64,000 nucleotides of DNA from Bilabrum cf. latius (taxonomy: Eukaryota; Bigyra: Bicosoecida; Bigyra; Bicosoecida): positions 620,001-684,000 of the forward strand of contig OZ237741.1 of NCBI GenBank assembly GCA_965178125.1, in the 5' to 3' direction. Position 1 is the stretch's first letter. Every line of letters starts with the position of its first letter. The translations under genes were made by a program, and so were the position numbers. Below, one piece after another: positions 41,529 to 52,097 of the stretch. Under the pieces are notes generated by a model. It did no database searches, was not told the origin of the DNA, and worked only from the letters and a program-made list of their open reading frames with translations.

Positions 41529-43985
41529 ATGAGGTACAACTCGGTGCGTTCCTTCTCGCGTGCTCGCAGTCGACGATCTGGAGGCCGGCCGGCTGCAGGC
41601 GTAAAGGCTGCAGTACCGGGTTCAGGCCTGCCGCATAAAGGTGGTGTAGCTCCCGCTGCGGTGGATATCCGCGGTGAAGCATCTGTGGACCTCGGCATCG
41701 GGTCCCAGCTGGCGAAGGCCGTGGGCGAGCGCAGGGATGGTCCCGAGGCGGCCCGCCGGACTTTCAACGGAAAGACCATGGCGCAGATCCAAGAAGAGCG
41801 CCGCAACCGCGCCAAGCAAGGAGCCCCTGCCATCGCCGCCCCTGCCGCTGCCACCCGGTTCCGCCCCAGCTCGGGGTGGTCCGGGCGCCGCACGCAGAGC
41901 GCGGTGCAGAGCTCTGGAGGAGGCGCCATCTCCACCGGCAGCTTCCCGTCTTTGGGAGGCCTCGCCGACAAGCAGCAGGCCCGCGTGTCTGCCCTGGAAC
42001 TCGCGGGGCAGCAGCAGGCCGCGAGCGGGCGCTGGGCCCTGCAGACCCTGGACGACGAGAGCGACGAAGAGGACGCCGAGGAAGAGGCTGTCGCGCTGCT
42101 GGGATCCGAGGAGGTGCTCCCTCCCGTGGATGCCGCCCCCCAGTCCCCCGCCCAATTCGCCGCTGCCGTTGCCAAGGCGCTTGACGTGAGTATGCTGCCT
42201 TCTGTCGCCAGTGCGTCGTTGCCCTCTTTCTCGCGCTCGTCCACTGTGCTTGTCTGCGTGTGGGTTTGTATTGGTTTAGTCGCACGATTTATCGGTTTTC
42301 GGGGGATCCCACCCCCGTTGGCTTTCATGCCCGTGCTAGATCAGCGGTCAGGAGCACTTGTGCACCTGGCCGGCTAGGCGTAATTAGCGCCCGCCTCGAT
42401 CCCGGCCCATGGTGTAACCTGCTGGCCTTTGCGTGCTTGCTCTGCCGACTGTTCGCCTGGTGTTGCGGGGGGTGGGCAGGGTGGGCTCCGGTCGGTATTC
42501 GACCGGCTGCCTGCCGCTACTGCCTGCTCTCCTGCTTCGCCGGGTGTCCGACTGGCGGTGCTTGCCGTCAGCAGGCCGCCATGGGCTTCCAACGGGTCGG
42601 GCGTCAGTCCGCCTTGGCGCAATCGTTTTGATTTCAGTTTTTGTCTCTGTCTTGCTGTGTACCCGCGCGATGCCTTGAACGATCTCTTCGTGGATCTTGC
42701 GCAACGCGCGGCGCTAGACTTCTAGCCCACCTGGCGATCTCGTGGCCAGAGCACCGAATGGACTCTGAATACGGACGATGTGTTTCTAATGCATTTCCAC
42801 GGGCTGACGTGCACGTCTATCCGGACCTACCGACCCGCCCGCCACCACTCGATCGCGCAGGATTTCTCCATGTTCATGAACGTGGACAAGTTCGTCACGG
42901 CCGCGTCCAAGACTTTGCCCCAGGACGGCCTCGGGGCCAGGCACCAGATTGTGCTGAGCGTGCTCACGCAGACCTTCGACCCGTCCATCTGGGAGGAGAG
43001 GGCACTGAGGGCCCTGCCCGACCTCGTGCTGGCGCTGCTTGAGAGGCACGTGGTGGACACCCGCATGTTCCGGCTGGGCGTGTCTCTGGCGCTGGAGCAG
43101 CTGCCCAGCCTGCAGACGGACTACCCCAAGGCCGACGAGCAGATGGGCCGAGTGCTGAGCGCGGTGGCCATGAAGGACCACCGCCTCTTCGGGCCGCTCC
43201 CCAGCATGGACGGCATGGACCTGGCCTCTTCCATGGGCGAGCGCATGCAGACCTCGGCAAAGCTGGCAGACGCCATCGAGGCAGCTGCCGCCGAGCAGGC
43301 CCGCAAGGAGGCGGACAGGCAGGAGCGCGTCAGGGAGAGGGACGAGAGGAGGAGGCAGCAAGCCGCCAAGGCGCAGGCCCTGTCTCAGGGAGTGGTCATG
43401 CCGGTGGCATCCGCCCTGGGCTCTCAGGCTGCTGGCGGCGGTGCCAGCCGCGAGGAGGAGGAGGAGAGGAGGAGGGAGAAGGAGGCTGCTGCGGAGGCGG
43501 CCCGCCAGGCCAAGCGGGAGAAGGCGGCGGCTGCGGCTGCCGAGAGGCGTCGCAAGAGGGAGGAAGCGGACAGGCAGGCCAAGGCGCGGGCGGCGGAGGT
43601 GGCCGAGCAGAGGAGGAAAAAGGAGGCGGCGGCAAGGGCGAGGCTGGAGGCGGAGGCTGCGGCGGCCTCGGCTAGCGCCGCCATCGCCGCCGCGCCTCGC
43701 GGGGACTTTGGCGGCAAGGGCTCCGGGGCGGACAGCGGGGCGGCTGCCGGGTCCGAAGCGGCTGGCGGCGGCGCGGCTTCCGAGCAGGGCGCGGGAGGTG
43801 CGGCGGCAGAGCTGGATGACCTGTACGCGGACGCCAAGCCCAAGGGCAAGAAGAAGAAGAAGAAGGGGAAGAAGGAGGGCGAGGCCGACCCGGCTGCTGG
43901 CGCAGCAGATTTGGAGGACATGTACGCCGATGCCAAGCCCAAGGGAAAGAAGAAGAAAAAGAAGAAGGCTAAGAAGGAGGAGTGA
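41529..43985 (+). CDS. unknown protein with long coiled coil and repeated Lys-rich tail
   Basis: Probably two exons: 41529-42185 and one starting at about 42750 (alternatively 42726) and ending with TGA at 43983, about 630 residues. The donor is GTGAGT; the acceptor is ambiguous between CTTCTAG at 42725 and GGCCAG at 42749, both keeping phase 0. The family is unrecognised. Exon 1 is Ala/Ser/Arg-rich with SFPSLGG and an acidic patch (DDESDEEDAEEE). Exon 2 begins with an alpha-helical domain (DKFVTAASKTL, IVLSVLTQTFDPSIWEERAL, LALEQLPSL), then a coiled coil of about 200 residues with Arg/Glu/Ala repeats. The tail carries two copies of L(D/E)D(L/M)YADAKPKGKKKKKK, 35 residues apart, possibly a nucleic-acid or nuclear-import element. 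If the longer exon is right, one UAG at 42723 is coding; if not, it is part of the acceptor. Confidence 0.6.
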
Positions 43986-44289
43986 GTGAGCCCCTGGACC
44001 GGGATCTCGGCAACTGCACTTGCTGAGTGCGTCTGCGTACAACTCGAAGCTATTGCGTGTCGCAGCAAAAACCTCTTTAACTTACCATCATTGGAAATTC
44101 GGAATTCATGTAAGCGTTCGCCACACCGAAGTTTTCTGTGCATTATTCGATTACATGCATTTGGCTGTGTGTGCGCTACTCGGTGAGGCAGATCCCCAAA
44201 AGGCTGCGCCTCACACCACCAAGCAGCATCACAGGGTCGGCCTTAGCATAAGTAGGTGGTAATCTGCCTAGATTGCATGCCACTCTCGG

Positions 44290-47200
44290 TCACAGCCTGC
44301 GCTCCTCATCGCGATCACTGAAAAGGTCGTTTCTGGCGATGCGGTCAGACTAGGGGAAGTTGCCCAGGTTCGGGAGCACGAAAGGAACGTTGTCCTCAAG
44401 CACGCCAAACCACTCAGAGATGCCCTCCCAGAGCCCCTCCCAGGACATGGTAGGGATCAGGCGGCCCCTCCCAATGTTGAGCTCACTCCCGTCGCGGAGG
44501 TCGGTCGGGAACTTGCCGTGGACCTTCCCTCCACGGACCGACCCACCCATGACGAAGGTGTTGCCACCCCAGGCGTGATCCGTGCCTGCGCCATTACTAG
44601 TGATGGTCCTGCCGAACTCAGACGCGGCGACAATGGTGGTGTTCCTCCACAACCCCTGCAGCTTCATCTCCTCCATAAAGCTGGTCAGAGCGACGTCGAT
44701 CTGCGGGAACTTGTCCTCGAGGGTGGCAAAGGCGTCGGAGTGGGAATCAAATCCCCTAATTTCAACGTAAAACGCGTCTCGCTTCGATCCGAGGTACTGT
44801 CGCGCTGCCACGATACGAGCTGCTTGCTCCAGCTGCCGGGCAAGGCTTGATGGGTTGCTTCCGGCTGTCGCCTCGAATCGCTGCTTCAGTTCTCCGTGAG
44901 TGTCGATCGAATCCGCCAGTTCCTTGGATCTATGCAGCGCCCCCAGCATCTGGCGGGACCACGTGTCTGCGTGATATCCGGTGGACCCGTTCCTGACCAG
45001 CGACTCGATGGCGCCGTGCAGATGCTCCGTGCGGCCGTTCTCGTCGAACATCACTGCGCCCTGCCACTGGTCGATGATGTCTGCCGCTCCAGTTTCCGAC
45101 CCACCCACGGCAATGCTGTTGCCCTCGACCGAGTACACGCTGCAGCTACCTCCTTGCCAGGTCAGTGCATCCTTGAGCCGGCCCAGAATACCCTTGCCAT
45201 CTACGCCCTGCGCATGCACTGTCTACGTCGCCTTGGACTGCACGTTGTGCGCCAGCAGCTGAGGCGGCAGCTGCACACCGCCTGCATCGTACTGTTCCTT
45301 GGATACTGGCTCCACCATGGGCCCGATGTTAGCCACGAAGGCAGCCTCACCCTCGTCGTACAGCTCCTGCAACAGCGGCAGACGGTAGTGCACCCCGAAG
45401 GTGTCGCAGGGCTGCGTTCCCTGGGGAACAGCGATCTCCAGCAGCTGCGACCTGGGTAGCGCAACGTCGCCCCTGACCTCCTGGTACTGCGCATACATGT
45501 CCGTACCTTCGCAGCCCGAGTGGGGCACCAACATGTTGAACGAATCCACCCCGCCGGACAAAAAGAGGTACACGAGCACTTTGTAGTCGCTGTCCTCCTC
45601 ATTCTGCGTATTGGCCGAAGATTCATCCTGTTCATCGGCGATTGCACCGGCTGCCTGCCCGGATGCCTCGTGCATGCCTGCAACATGGAATTCCGGGGCA
45701 GCGACGATAAGCTGCAGCGCCGCATTGAGGATGTCTCTCTCAGTCCACGCCGCCTCCGAGTCGTTGGTCATGGAGACGAAGGTACCCTCGATGATGGATC
45801 GGGTCTGCTCGCTCATGCGGCCACCCGTCAGCACCAGGTCTAGCTCCTTGGTGAGTGCCGCGGCCTGGGCGTGCATGTCCTCTGGCTCCTAAGCAGGCAT
45901 GGGCGGGCGCCAAGACAGGTAACCGCTCCAGTATGCGTCCGGGTCCTCGCGTCGCTCGCGAAGCTTGATGCATGGAACGTAGCTGATTGCTTGCCCCAGC
46001 CCTCGGTCGCAGCTTGTCATCCCGTACTCAACCAGGGAGAGCATTGCGTTGAGCCATGTGATGGTAGTGGGCGTGTTCACAATCTGCGACTCGGGCGAAA
46101 CCAGCTGTGACTATGATATCTTGCCGACTGGACTGAAGTCCGACTGATAAAAGTTGAAGACGGAGGGGCTCAGGTATGGGGACTCCATCAGTCGCTGCTC
46201 CAGCAGCCGCATCTCCAGATCCATCCCGTCTCTGGGGCTATACTCCAGTCCTCGCAGCAGGTGCATCAGCTTGATCAGCGGCTCCCGCATGCGGCCGTGC
46301 GAAGGGTCCTGCTCCAGCGAGGGACTCAGGGCCTCCCTGTCCAGCAGCACCGCGGCGATCGTGGCTGCCATGTCGCCGTACTCTCCCGTCCCGAACGACC
46401 CGAACTGGCCGTCGATGAATGCGCCTGCAACTCTCTCCACGTACCCCGGGCTGGGATTGGACGTGGTGAACCGCTTGATCATGAAGTCGGCCACGAAGGG
46501 CGGCACGTTCTCGTGCTCCACGTACAGGTCAAGGGCAGCCTCCGTCTCGTGTTGCATGTCCCGGACGGCCTGCTCCCAGTGCGAGTTGAACTGAGGGGGG
46601 TTCCGGAACGCGAAGACAGCCTCGCCGTCGCCGGCCCCGATGCGGACGGTGCTTGCAGTGTTGGACAGCCAGCGCCACTTGCTCCTCACCTTGGCCCGGA
46701 AGATGGTGCGATCGTCGATCCCGTTCCCAACACTCTCGGCGTGTAGGAATACCGTCACTCCGTGGTCGTCTGCGAGGCGGGTGCAGGCCTCGGTGGAGCA
46801 CGCGGCGTATGTCCCGGCATCGAAGGAGGTAGGGTCTGGGGCCCCGATGTGGAGTCTGCTTGCAACCTCCATCCTGCTCTGTGGGACGTCGGAGAAGACC
46901 GTCTCTGTCACCACGGTGGCGTTGCACAGGAGCACGGCAGAGGGCTTCTCACCGCCGCCCGCCGACACGGATTCCCCACCCGCTTCCACGACTTTCTCGC
47001 AGGCGCTGGCCGGATAGGAGCCCGTTTGCGGAGTGGGAAATTCGCCTGACTCCCACAACACCCTGAAAGGATACATCATCTGGCCTTGCTGCACTCGCGT
47101 ATCCGCAGTGACTTCGTTCACTTCCTTTGCCCCGAATCGATGAATGGCGGACACGCGCCCGTCTTGTTGCACCTGCGCCTGGATCTGACACGGACCCGCG

Positions 47201-50200
47201 GCCCACTGGCGAAGAACGCGGCTGCTTCCGCATTCAAAATCGAATCGCCCGGTGTCACAAAGCATCTGTCCAGCCGCACTGCACCTTGCGCGAGCTTCAG
47301 CGTACGAAAACGTTTCTCCACCGTAATTGCCGCACGGAATCGAGCCGCGTGTCGTGTCTGGTGCCTGACAGCAACCACCTGCAGCCGCGTGCAGACGCTT
47401 GTCCACGCAATATCCGCTCTCGCCAGATCCACCAGTTGTTGGCTGCTGGAATCCGTCCTCCACGAAGGCGAACTCAACGCACGGTACCCTTTCGTACTCG
47501 TAGTACACGGGCGGCAGGCCCCCCGCCCTGTTGACCTGCACTACCCGGAGGGTCTCCACGTTGCACTCGGCGGCGTGGCAGTCGAGGTTCTCGTCGATGG
47601 TCACCACGGGCCTGAGCGTCCCGTCGCAGTCGGCGCCCTGGCCCCCCTCCCCGCAGAGGGCCTCGAACAGGGACGAGGAGGCAGAGTCAGGAGCAAAGTA
47701 GTCGTAGTCCTGCATCTCCGCGTCATCCGTGTGAAGAACTGGAACAGGACGTTCACCCAAAAAGCTGTACCTGGCTCCTTTCCTAAGGAAATGCCTCTCT
47801 GGCAGCGCCCAGCAGAGAGGCGTGAGGTCGCCGACGTGCCTGCCGTGCAGGTGCAGCTTGGGGAAGGTGTCACGCCACCTCGGGTTGATCAGCAGTGGAT
47901 CAATGTAGTTCGTGCTGCCGTCTCCCCACCGGTTCTCCATGTTCTCACGAGGCTCCTGCAGGTCAAAACCAGTCCACATGCGAGAAAGCTCTAGCACATC
48001 ATCAGTCACGTAGGTCGGCATGGGCTCTCCATTGTCGTCAAGCTTCTGCGTTCCGTTGGGGTGCAACTCCCACAGCCCGATGGTAAAGAGCTGCATGATC
48101 TCTCTCGCAAAGTTCTCGTCCGGATATAGCTCCTTCCTGGGCGAGTACTCGAGTGAAGATTGCAGGGACCGAGAGCCCAGGTACGTCAGCATAGTGGCCA
48201 TGGCGGGTGAGTAGCTGACCTCGCGCAGTGTATCCCTGTAGTTGCCGAAGGCGTTTCGCACGAATATGTCGTAGTAGTTCGTGTAAATTTCGATCTCGTT
48301 TGGGCGGCCGAATCCCTCTTGCGACACCACGAAGATCTGCGACAGGGCCCACGCAACCCTCTGCCGCAGCTGGTCGGGTGCATCCATGACAGCATTCAGC
48401 CAAGTGGCAGTCTTGGAGTACATGCCTCGACTACTCTAAAGGACCTAATCCAGCTTCTGAATCCTCAGGTCATCCGCCGTGGCGATTGCCATGTTGTACA
48501 TGTTGCCCAGCGCGGGATCGTTAGCCACCTCTCCGGGAGAGCCGCACGATTCTGCCACTGCGCCTTTCATGAGGCCCGTTGCATCCCCGGCATCGGCCCA
48601 CTCGGCCATTTCCGCAGTTCGCACCACACGAGGCAACGTGGCAAAATCGATGGGCTGGTTCCTCCTACCAATGTAAACGTGCCTTGACTTCTTGTCCTTC
48701 CAGCGGTTCGGCGTGTGCCAAGCAGGGAATTCCAGCGCCGCAGATCCGCGGAGTGCAAAAGCTGTGATGGGGTTTGGACGCCTGCCAGCATGCGCCTTGT
48801 AGTTTCCGCTATGAAGTGCAGTCCAGGCCGTGAAGTCGTACACGGAGTATTCGTCGCTGTGCACATGCCGCCAGCAGGTCCTCGTGACCCCACCTGATCC
48901 ATCGGTGGAGTTCTTTGAAACCAGAATCGTTACGCCGCGATCTGCGGTGGTGCACTGCGCCTTATCTTGTGAAAGCACGTCGACCACGTCGGCCCCGTCA
49001 TCCGCCTCGATCAGCAGGGCGGACAGCCAGGCGTGCGTCGTCTCGTCGATCTCGGCGTTTGACCCCTCCGATGGCTCGGCGGCATCGCCGCAATCTGACT
49101 CTCCTCCCAGTCGCATCCAGCGGCTGGTGGGAATGCTGCACGGAGGCCTCTCGTCTTCCACTCGGAGGCCAGTGATGTAGTGCACGTGCCGAGCAGATGT
49201 GCCGAAGAACGCCAGGATACCCTCGTCATTCAGCACCATGGGGGTGGAATCATACACTGCTTCGGTACACTTCTGCCTTCCAACGACGCATGTGTGCTCG
49301 TTTAGGAACGTTCGCGGCACGGTTGGGCACTGCTCCACCTGCGGTACCACATCGGCGGCGGGCGCTTGCACGTCGTTGCTGATGAGCCTTAGCCGCTGCT
49401 CGTGCAGCAGCCAGGACGAGGGGGCGCCGGGAGAGGAAGCAGACGTCCTCAGGAACGCAGGCCCGCTCGCGGGTGCATCGCACGGTTGCAAGGCCGAAGA
49501 ACGATGGATAAACACGTCCACGGCAGGGGAGGCCACTGGATCCACAGACACGGCTGTCATGGCCACGCGGGCACTGGCTGAGGCAGGAATGGAGTCCTCG
49601 GGAAAATCCACCGCTGGATTAGCGAACGTACCCTTGCATTCCATCCCGAAGCTAACTTCCCCGCCCACCTTCTGCTCCGCGTTGCAGATGGCCCAGGGCG
49701 CCTCACCGGGCATGCCTTCGAATGACGTCCAGTTTCTACCCACCCAGGTCCGGGGCATGCCGTCCACCGTAAGCACGCCGTCCGTGACATTCAGCAGCTG
49801 TCCCCTGTCCCATGTGGCGATGGCGTGTCTTCTCCATCTCGACTTTGCAGTGCAAGGGCCCCAAACGCCACCAGCCATAATGTCACCGTAGTTGTGGACG
49901 TTGACCCTCTTCCGGTAATAGGCCCTGTGCTCGGTGGCAGGGACATTCTCGATTTGCCCCCTGACCCACTCCGTTGCAGCGGAGTAGAACGGCCCCATAC
50001 CCCTCGGGGTCGCCGGGGGTGCACTAGGGGAAGCCGAGGGGAAGGCATCGATCGCAGACCGGGAGGTGCCGAACGTTGCCGTCTGCAGCATGCGCGCCGC
50101 GCGAACCTCGTGCGGAACATCGCCGTCCGCCAGCACAGGCCCAGACTGAACCCAGAACACGCTCCTGTCACTGTCTACGCCCTGTGTCCTCCTGCTGGCG

Positions 50201-51405
50201 GTAGCGGTTGCAACCTCGCCCCCAGGGGCAGGCAGTCGCACGGAGCACAATCCAATCCCGCGGGTGTCCACTGCGGGCGAGCAGTTAAACGCTATCATTA
50301 GAGGGGCCTGCGGCTCCCAGTCGTGCCCATCGTAGGATCGTCCAGCGGGCACAGGGGCACTCTCCTCAGTGCCCCCTGCGGAGTTGGGGTCATACCCCTC
50401 AGGGGTCCGGAACAGCCGGAGCAGCTGCCCAGGCTGCGACCTGGCAAGAAGCACGGTATTGCCAGGGAGCATTCCTGGGAGTGGCAGTCGCACGGCTTTT
50501 CCTCCCGGTACCGGCATCACGAAGGGCGCAGGTGACGGAGACACGCTCGGTGTGGGGGATGCGGTGGGCATCGTGGACGGTGAGGATGAAGGTGATGGTA
50601 GACCCGGCAATGCGTCGGCACTAACGCCTCCCACGCCTGTGAGAGAGTCAGCCAAAGGACCGCCTTGTTCCCCGGCATCTATCAGAGCCTGCAGCAGCCC
50701 TCCTGATTCGGCCGCTTCCTGTAGAGCACCTTCCACCGCTGCGGCCACGTCCTCCTCGGGCTGGTCCGGCATGTACGCCGGGCCCAGCCGCAGGGAGAAG
50801 GTTACCTCGACAGATGACCCAGATGATCCAGATGCACCCGATGGGCCGGAATCTCCGCCTTCGGCATTGCTGCCGCCCCCGATGAGGGAGGCAGGCGCCA
50901 CGCCGGTGACCGAGCACGAGCCCTGGGGAAGTCCAGCCGCTGCTTCGATTCCTTCGCAGAAATCGCGCGCGGCACGCGAATCAGGTTGGATGTCGTTCTC
51001 ACTGATACCTTGGAGTACTATGGATGCATCCACTAGAACCGAGTCGTTTGCAGCGCGCTACGGCGCGGAGAGGTCGCCATCGCCGCCTCCTGGCTCGTCG
51101 CCTGCCGAAAGCTGCCATCCGACGATGCCTGCAATTGCGGCCACTACCAGGATCACAGCGCCAATGAATATGTACTTCATCATGCCACAGTCAGAAGAAG
51201 TCGGGGCAGCAGACGCATGGGCTTTCTTGGCTGCTGGGAGGCTCCCGTTGGAAGCACAGCTTGCACTGCCAACAAACTGAGGGCCTCCAGTCCTTGCTGG
51301 GCCCCGATTTACTTGGTAGGGGTTCATAACCATTGCAAGAACGTTGTCTTGGATGACGCTTCCATCCTGGGCCTGGCGTGTCTGCCCCAGCTTGGATACT
51401 TGCAT
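44290..51405 (-). CDS. DUF1800-DUF1501 fusion protein with N-terminal membrane anchor, 7 in-frame UAG
   Basis: One frame of 7116 nt (2371 residues) from ATG 51405 to TGA 44290, with UAG at 51058, 48445, 48436, 46111, 45889, 45223 and 44350. After a polar N-terminus a single membrane segment (YIFIGAVILVVAAIAGIVGW, residues about 76-95) suggests a type II or signal-anchor topology. The DUF1800 region runs from about 430 (AARMLQTATFGTSRSAI) to about 1800, with LRQRVAWALSQIFVVS, LYPDENFAREIMQLFTIGLW, FVADFMIKRFTTSNPSPGYV and SPSVFNFYQSDFSPVGKIS; large Cys-containing inserts enlarge it. The DUF1501 region (about 1930-2350) shows YLFLSGGVDSFNMLVPH, PPQLLAHNVQSKAT, IRGFDSHSDAF, ASEFGRTITSNGAGTDHAWG and MGGSVRGG. 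In bacteria these two families are encoded by adjacent genes; DUF1501 is related to alkaline-phosphatase/sulfatase folds. Function is unknown. The UAG at 46111 (GKIS-UAG-SQLVSPE) sits at a position that is polar in relatives. Confidence 0.9.
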
Positions 51406-52097
51406 GCTTACTTGGCTGATTTCCGCCTCTGCAATAATATTTTGGTGACATCACCGCAGACAATAATTGTCGAGTGGAGCTTGTTCATAGTAAACAAACT
51501 AGGAATGACTCCCTATTGTTCATGATCACATATATCTTGATGGGCATTAGTTGCAAGCTGCAGCTTTCATGTTAATTTCCAGCATTTGTACCACACTTGA
51601 GGAGTCGTTAAACTCACATAGGTAAACTGTTGGGTTTGCCCCAGCAGGTCTTTGCAAAGCGTATTCGATTTTTATTGATCCGTGAGGCGCAAGTCTGAGC
51701 AAGGCGCTTTCTGAAACGTAGCAGCCGTCGCCAAATTGTGTGGCTCCTGCACTCCACATAGCACAACTTGCGACCAACTGCCGCGCTCCCGCTCGCACGA
51801 GACGCCGCACGCGCTGTACCACTGCTAGGCCGCGGCTGCTACTCTAGGGAAAGCGCCGGAATACTTGACAGGCTGCTGCTTCTGCAATTTCACGCGCTAA
51901 TAGAAAGTGTCCATAGTCCAGCGGCGTAGGCGCTCCGTCGTTTGTCCGTCGAATCGGCGTCGGTGCTATGGGCCGAACCCAGCAGCAGCGACAGCAGTGG
52001 CGCTGCCTGTCTGCACGAGACTCACTGTGTGCTGCCGCATGCGCGCGCCTAGTATGTGCTTCCGGGCCTACAGTTCTTGAATATTTCTATCACTCGA
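51406..52097. other. interval between two very large minus-strand genes
   Basis: About 690 bp between the stop of the giant membrane-protein gene's left neighbour start (51405) and the giant gene's TGA (52098). Two overlapping minus-strand frames stay open under UAG=Gln and both end in TAA: one ATG-started frame (52040-51672) and one ending at 51547. At most one is real. Otherwise it holds the promoter of the DUF1800-DUF1501 gene and the 3' UTR of the giant gene. Confidence 0.4.
51672..52040 (-). CDS. possible small ORF, 122 residues
   Basis: ATG 52040 to TAA 51672 is open only if its three TAG codons are read through. It contains TTERLRRWTMDTFY-UAG-RVK and LQKQQPVKYSGAF. No family is recognised. 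A second frame in the same stretch, ending at TAA 51547 (GDGCYVSESALLRLAPHG, VYLCEFNDSSS), is equally open, so the assignment is weak and a spliced combination of the two is conceivable. Confidence 0.25.

Noticed and set aside
42786-44042. 418-residue minus-strand Leu/Arg-rich frame
   Set aside because: It mirrors the Lys/Glu/Ala-rich coiled coil on the plus strand and has no domain signature.
44290-51405. Bacterial contamination as the source of DUF1800/DUF1501
   Set aside because: The frame uses the same UAG sense codons and composition as its eukaryotic neighbours, is a single fused gene, and is flanked by genes of clear eukaryotic type.
51900-51970. A possible tRNA-like stretch around AGTCCAGCGGCGTAGGCGCTCC
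   Set aside because: It lacks a matching acceptor stem, a TTC arm and an identifiable anticodon loop. I found no tRNA gene in the window, including no tRNA-Gln with anticodon CUA.
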